A stretch of 64,000 bases of DNA from Sporosalibacterium faouarense (GTDB taxonomy: Bacteria > Bacillota > Clostridia > Tissierellales > VENL01). The notes under the pieces are model-generated. The model did no database searches. It was not told the DNA's origin and was given only the letters and a program-made list of their open reading frames with translations. The position numbers and the translations under genes are program-made. Below are positions 60,167-64,000 of the stretch, piece by piece. How positions within the stretch are numbered: the first letter of the stretch is position 1; each line of letters starts with the position of its first letter. Location of the stretch: positions 186,001 to 250,000 of the forward strand of contig NZ_JAETGO010000034.1 of assembly GCF_016765695.1 (NCBI RefSeq). Reading direction: 5' to 3'.

Positions 60167-61567
60167 ATGGTTTGGTTATCTTTAATCCCACCACTAATTA
60201 CCATAGTTATTACCTTTAAAACTAAGAAATTAATACCTGCACTATTTGTTGGAGTTGTAGTAGGGGCTTTTATTAATACCCGGTCATTATTAGGAGGTAT
60301 TACAGAGATAGGTAGCTATATCATAGATGCTGTAGCAGATAAGGATAGTGCTTATACCTTAGGCTTCCTCATTAGCTTTGGGGCCTTGGCTGAATTGATT
60401 GAAATGGCGGGGGGGATTGCAGGCTTTAGTGATAAGGTAAGCAAATGGATCAAGAGCGAAAAAGGGGTACTTGGATGGGCTTGGTTTTTAAGTATATTTA
60501 CTTTTTTTGATAGTTCCTTTCATACAATTGCAGTAGGAACAATGCTAAATCCAGTATTACAAAAGGTAAAGGGCTCAAAAGAGAAATTTGCTTTTGTGCT
60601 ATCGGTGACAAGTTTACAGCTTATTTTATTAATCCCTATTGCAACAGCATACCTAGGATATATGGTAACACTGGTCACCAATAATATAAGGGGGACCGCA
60701 ATCACTGAAAGTGCCTATATGATTGTTGTAAAAAGTGTCATATGGAATTTTTTCTCATGGTCTATGTTACTACTAGCTGCATTAGTGACTGTGTTGGGAT
60801 TAGGCTTTGGAAGAATAAAAATAGGAAAGTCTACAGAAGAAGAGGAAGAATTTACAAAAGCTCATATTGAGAGAGAAGAAAAAACTACTGAGCAAATCTC
60901 AGAGTATCCTAATAAAAGCAGAAATCTTTTGATACCAGTTATAATCTTATTATTGAGTACTATTTTCTTTTTTTGGTGGACAGGAAGAGGAAAAGCAGAT
61001 ACCTTTTTTGGAGCCTTAAGTGCTGCAAACTTTAATGCTTCGATATTTGCAGGTGTATTGTTGACTTTACTCATTACCAGTATCTATTTCATGCTACAAA
61101 AAATTAGTCTGGCAGAAATTGAGGCTCATATTATCATAGGTGCAGGAAAGGTTATGGGTTTGGTGATGATCCTTGTATTAAGCTGGGCTCTTACACTTGT
61201 AACTGAAGAACTGGGGTTTAATAGTCTCATTACTGAAGGGATGATTAAAAATATCCCTAATTTCTTAATACCATCGGTAGTATTTCTGATTGCAGGAATA
61301 CTAGCATACACCATTGGTTCTTCGTGGGCCACCTGGGCATTGGTTATGCCGTTAGCCGTCACCTTTGCAGTTAATTCAGGAATTAATGTTGCAATTATGG
61401 TAGGGACAGTATGGGCGGGTGGAGCAGTAGCAGACGTAGTCTCTCCACTATCAGCACAAATGTCTGATACATCCTTCGGGAATCATTTGATTACATCTCT
61501 TCCCTATGTAATAGCGGGAGCATTACTATCACTAGCTGGATATTTGCTGATAGGGCTTACTTTGTAA
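60167..61567 (+). CDS. NhaC-type Na+/H+ antiporter
   Basis: The antiporter has about 11 membrane helices. Motifs include VVVGAFINTRSLLGG, SFFDSSFHTIAVGTML-like FTFFDSSFHTI, and near the end GSSWATWALVMPLAVTFAVN, MVGTVWAGGAVADVVSPLSAQMSDTSFGNHL. It belongs to the NhaC family. I use ATG 60167 with GGAGG (AATGGAGGGGTATTCAT); an upstream start at 60083 has no ribosome site. Length about 466 residues. A fragment of a closely related gene survives at 3570. Confidence 0.85.
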   Translation: MVWLSLIPPLITIVITFKTKKLIPALFVGVVVGAFINTRSLLGGITEIGSYIIDAVADKDSAYTLGFLISFGALAELIEMAGGIAGFSDKVSKWIKSEKGVLGWAWFLSIFTFFDSSFHTIAVGTMLNPVLQKVKGSKEKFAFVLSVTSLQLILLIPIATAYLGYMVTLVTNNIRGTAITESAYMIVVKSVIWNFFSWSMLLLAALVTVLGLGFGRIKIGKSTEEEEEFTKAHIEREEKTTEQISEYPNKSRNLLIPVIILLLSTIFFFWWTGRGKADTFFGALSAANFNASIFAGVLLTLLITSIYFMLQKISLAEIEAHIIIGAGKVMGLVMILVLSWALTLVTEELGFNSLITEGMIKNIPNFLIPSVVFLIAGILAYTIGSSWATWALVMPLAVTFAVNSGINVAIMVGTVWAGGAVADVVSPLSAQMSDTSFGNHLITSLPYVIAGALLSLAGYLLIGLTL

Positions 61568-61649
61568 AATGAAATGATAGGAGAAAGACTTAACGAGAAT
61601 GTACAGATACAACACTAGATAAATGATATATAAAATTGTGAGGAGAGGG

Positions 61650-61686
61650 TAGTTTCTTATTTTTAAGAGAAACTACTATTTTTTTA
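61650..61686 (+). terminator. Terminator after the antiporter
   Basis: TAGTTTCT and its complement form a stem with a short extra A/T pairing, followed by a T-run (ATTTTTTTA). Confidence 0.8.
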
Positions 61687-61720
61687 GTGTCAAATAGGTA
61701 GTAAATTATTTGAATTTAAC

Positions 61721-61737
61721 TTGGTATAATACTTGCA
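61721..61737 (+). promoter_or_regulatory. Sigma-54 promoter for the second ferredoxin
   Basis: TTGGTATAATACTTGCA has GG at 61723 and GC at 61735, 58 bases before the ATG. TATAAT is also present, but no -35 box fits at the right distance. Confidence 0.72.
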
Positions 61738-61793
61738 TTAATTTAGGTGTATAGGTAGAACTGAATTTTAAAATGAATAGAGGGGAAATACAA

Positions 61794-62072
61794 ATGATAA
61801 AAGTGGAGGTATGTAGCCATTGTAAAACACAGACATGTGGGATAGATAAAGGAATTAATATTTATGAAGAGTTTAAAATCTATGAGGAGTTATTAAAGGA
61901 AAAGAGTATAGAGTTTGAAGTAAAGGAATGTAGGTGTCTAGGGAAGTGTAGGGGCCCTGTAGTGAAAGTGAATGGAAAAGTTTATACACAAACCAATGCA
62001 GAGAAGGTAGAAGAAATTTTAAATTGGTTAATCTGGAAAGAAGAGAGTAATATAGTAGAAAATATGGGATAG
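61794..62072 (+). CDS. Thioredoxin-like [2Fe-2S] ferredoxin domain protein, paralogue
   Basis: This 92-residue protein is a paralogue of the one at 10115: CSHCKTQTC in the first segment, CRCLGKCRGPVVKVNGKVYTQTNAEKVEEIL in the second. The Cys set fits a thioredoxin-fold [2Fe-2S] ferredoxin. ATG 61794 has GAGGGG 8 bases upstream; the start at 61773 is without a site. The promoter is sigma-54, whereas its paralogue is under CsoR. It may transfer electrons to the next gene's product or serve metal stress. Confidence 0.65.
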   Translation: MIKVEVCSHCKTQTCGIDKGINIYEEFKIYEELLKEKSIEFEVKECRCLGKCRGPVVKVNGKVYTQTNAEKVEEILNWLIWKEESNIVENMG

Positions 62073-62122
62073 AAAGCAAGGTAGAAGAGAAACCCTTTAA
62101 ATAATAACATTAATAAGTGTTG

Positions 62123-62149
62123 CAAATACTACAAATCTTGTAGTATTTG
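62123..62149. repeat. Hairpin between ferredoxin and TVP38-like genes
   Basis: CAAATACTAC and its exact complement surround a 7-base loop, with no T-run. It could be an attenuator or RNA-stability element. Confidence 0.5.
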
Positions 62150-62200
62150 GTGTATAAGATTTGGTAAAGAAAGGATATTGTGTAAAGGAGGGACATCATC

Positions 62201-62746
62201 ATGGGTCTAATATACTTTTTAATTGCCTTTATTCAACCAATAGTACTATTTACACCAGAAATGGTGACTATCACAGGCGGCAGCTTAGCCTTAGGGCCTT
62301 TTAAAGGTTTTATAATAGGCTATCTTGGTATATTAAGTGGGAGTATAACCATGTATTTTATAGTAAGATATGCTCAACAAATAATAGTAAAGAGACTAGG
62401 TAAAGAAGAATTATTTGATAAATATACTAGACTGGTTGAGAAAAATGGAGAGATTATTATTGGATTATTATTCATTTTGCCTGTACTACCAGATAATATC
62501 ATATGTGCTGGAGCAGGAGCTAGTAAGGTATCATTTAAAAACTTTGTATTTATAGCAGCAGTGGCCAAGCTAATGACCACATTTGTATATGCCTACTCTA
62601 TGGAACTAGCTAATATTCTCCCCATAACAGAGCTACAGCTATTTGTGGGACAGTTGGTGATAGTAACCATCGTAGTTTTGATAAGCTACTTAGTTAAGAA
62701 GAGAAGGCTAAAAGTAGCTAATAGATTATTGATTGAGTCTACTTAA
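62201..62746 (+). CDS. TVP38/VTT-domain membrane protein
   Basis: The protein (181 residues) has five or so membrane helices and the VTT (SNARE-associated/DedA-like) pattern: QPIVLFTPEMVTITGGSLALGPFKGFIIGYLGILSGSITMYFIVRYAQQ, then KNGEIIIGLLFILPVLPDNIICAGAGASKVSFKNFVFIA. Family members are thought to move lipids or maintain membrane potential. AAAGGAGG lies 10 bases before ATG. It follows the ferredoxin by about 130 bp with a hairpin between them. Confidence 0.8.
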   Translation: MGLIYFLIAFIQPIVLFTPEMVTITGGSLALGPFKGFIIGYLGILSGSITMYFIVRYAQQIIVKRLGKEELFDKYTRLVEKNGEIIIGLLFILPVLPDNIICAGAGASKVSFKNFVFIAAVAKLMTTFVYAYSMELANILPITELQLFVGQLVIVTIVVLISYLVKKRRLKVANRLLIEST

Positions 62747-63009
62747 TTTTGTTTCAATATAGGTAGAAAGAAATGAGATTCTTTTAAAAGGAACTTTAAA
62801 CTAAATGTTGAAAATACGACGATCCCTGTGGTATTTACTATATACTAAGTTTTTATATCATAAAACAAATGAAAGTCCAGCTAAGAAATGTCAATATTAA
62901 AATAAAAGATATTTGATATTTTTACTGAAGCTTCACTGAACTAAAAAGGGTAACTTTAATAAGCTCTTTGACAACTGTCAAAAAACGAAGATATTCGTAC
63001 AGCCTTACA
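62747..63009. other. Intergenic region before the IS110-type element
   Basis: No open frame. Near 62950 GCTCTTTGACAACTG may be part of the IS110 end. Confidence 0.3.
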
Positions 63010-64000
63010 TTATGCAGCGATGTCGCATTTCGCTTTTAAGTAATTCTTTTGGTGATCTTCTGGAGTGATAATTTCGAATTCTTTTTCATCACGCAAAATA
63101 GCAAATACAATGTTGCAAACTTTGTGCATAACAGCACCAAGGGCCACCATTTTAGGTTTACTCTGGCATTTTAGAAGATAATAGTCACGAAGCACAGGAT
63201 TCTTGGCAGAACCATCTTTGTTCTTACTGATACTGATCAAAGCCATGGTGTGAATCACTCTTCGTGCAATCCTAGAGCCTCGTTTTGACATACTAACCTT
63301 GGTGCCATTAAACTTGCCAGATTGCTTTACTGCTGGATCTAGACCGAAATATGCAAAAAGTTGCTTTGGTGAACGAAAAGCAGAAAAATCTCCAATTTCA
63401 CCCATAAGGCTTACAGCAGAAAGGAATCCTGCACCTTTAAAGGATTCAATCAGATATACCTGTTTTACAAGGTTAGTATCTTCATTAGCATCCACAAGCT
63501 CATGCATATCTGAAAGTATGGTTGAGACCTCCTCATCATACTGACGAATGAATCGGATGTACAACAGAATACGTTTAAAATTACTGCTAACAGCGTGACC
63601 AAAAGCTTTTGCATCATATGCAGCTTGAATAATAGCATTATACTTGTTCTAGGCATAAGTAATACCAAAACGTGCAGTAGAGCGTATGGAAGCGATGATT
63701 TCATCCTTGGGAGCACTTAAAAACTTATCTGGAGAAGTATATTTTTCCAGTAATGTCATTGCTGTATTTGTAGTTATTTTCGAAAAAACTTTTAAATACT
63801 GAGGAAATATCATACGTAGTTCGCCTTGAAGCTTATTGACATAAGCAGAGCGGTTATCCATAAGGTCATAATATTCTCTTGAAAGATTTCTTAAATCAAG
63901 AGCAAGATCCGATGGCATAAGAGAAACCTTCAAATCAGGCTTTAAACCTATTAGAGCAGCTTTTTTTGAATCAAATTTGTCATTATGCACTTTTCTAATG
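63010..64000 (-). pseudogene. IS110-family transposase, interrupted by TAG and cut by the window end
   Basis: The C-terminal half has the IS110 Tnp domain (IESFKGAGFLSAVSLMGEIGDFSAFRSPKQLFAYFGLDPAVKQSGKFNG and SKRGSRIARRVIHTMAL, with the conserved Ser). TAG at 63649-63651 breaks the frame in one place; codons before and after stay in frame (SIRSTARFGITYA then NKYNAIIQAAYDAKAFG). The N-terminal DEDD domain continues beyond 64000. The in-frame amber suggests a decaying copy, though the rest is well preserved. Confidence 0.8.

Noticed and set aside
16246-63651. In-frame stops in rnfB, thiF, IS256 and IS110 might indicate stop-codon reassignment.
   Set aside because: All three stop codons occur as such lesions while also ending clearly normal genes, and several of these genes carry frameshifts. 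Decay explains them better.
1-64000. CRISPR arrays, rRNA, tRNA and riboswitches.
   Set aside because: No regularly spaced direct repeats, no conserved rRNA stretches, no tRNA cloverleaf pattern and no recognisable riboswitch core were noticed by reading; a covariance-model scan would be needed for certainty.

Overview
The window looks like part of the chromosome of a low-GC, anaerobic, spore-forming member of the Clostridia, probably Tissierella-like. The evidence is the AT-rich codon use, strong GGAGG ribosome sites, a complete rnfCDGEAB locus, a SpoVD-type transpeptidase, Spo0E-like phosphatases and a YIEGIA pair. No rRNA, tRNA or CRISPR array was seen.

Layout. 1-8.8 kb: an MFS-like tail, feoAB with a Cys-rich partner, remnants, then a long operon of very small Cys-rich membrane or zinc-ribbon proteins with lgt and a spermidine-synthase-like membrane protein. 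8.8-16 kb: a broken marR, a Met-rich secreted protein, a copper operon (thioredoxin-like ferredoxin, copA, copZ) under a CsoR-type operator, and a second feo locus whose FeoB is split into GTPase and membrane proteins. 16-21 kb: rnfCDGEAB on the minus strand, with rnfB cut short by an in-frame stop. 21-28 kb: a Spo0E-like peptide, a broken thiF/moeB, DUF302, the YIEGIA pair, a copper-storage protein and cell-envelope proteins. 29-38 kb: an HlyD/ABC efflux system, LemA/TPM, a permease and SHOCT proteins. 38-48 kb: SpoVD/PBP, MotB-like OmpA, csoR, Spo0E-like, MltG, a methyltransferase, a LysM-G5-M23 protein, a beta-propeller and an ICMT-like protein. 48-56 kb: an intact IS66 element, then rpoN (sigma-54), a membrane histidine kinase and an NtrC-type enhancer-binding activator. 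56-64 kb: decayed IS256 copies, two different group II introns joined head to head, a second copper-storage protein, an NhaC antiporter, a second thioredoxin-like ferredoxin, a TVP38-type protein and an IS110 transposase.

Main result. At least 14, possibly 15, intergenic sites match the sigma-54 -24/-12 promoter (TTGGCAYRNNNNTTGCW, GG and GC always exactly 12 apart). Almost all lie 40-135 bp before a gene with a good ribosome site, on both strands. They precede envelope genes (lgt operon, LemA/TPM, MltG, LysM-M23, a peptidoglycan-binding protein, MotB-like), transport genes (HlyD/ABC, split FeoB, possibly Rnf), tiny Cys-rich or Met-rich proteins, a thioredoxin-like ferredoxin and two Spo0E-like phosphatases. 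The sigma factor, a sensor kinase and an activator are in the same window. I read this as a locally clustered sigma-54 regulon for envelope and metal homeostasis. The promoters and regulators are seen in the sequence; the common signal and function are inferred.

Secondary themes are two genes that appear to start with ATC, copper control by CsoR acting at two operators 31 kb apart, and many single-lesion pseudogenes (marR, thiF, rnfB, several transposases).
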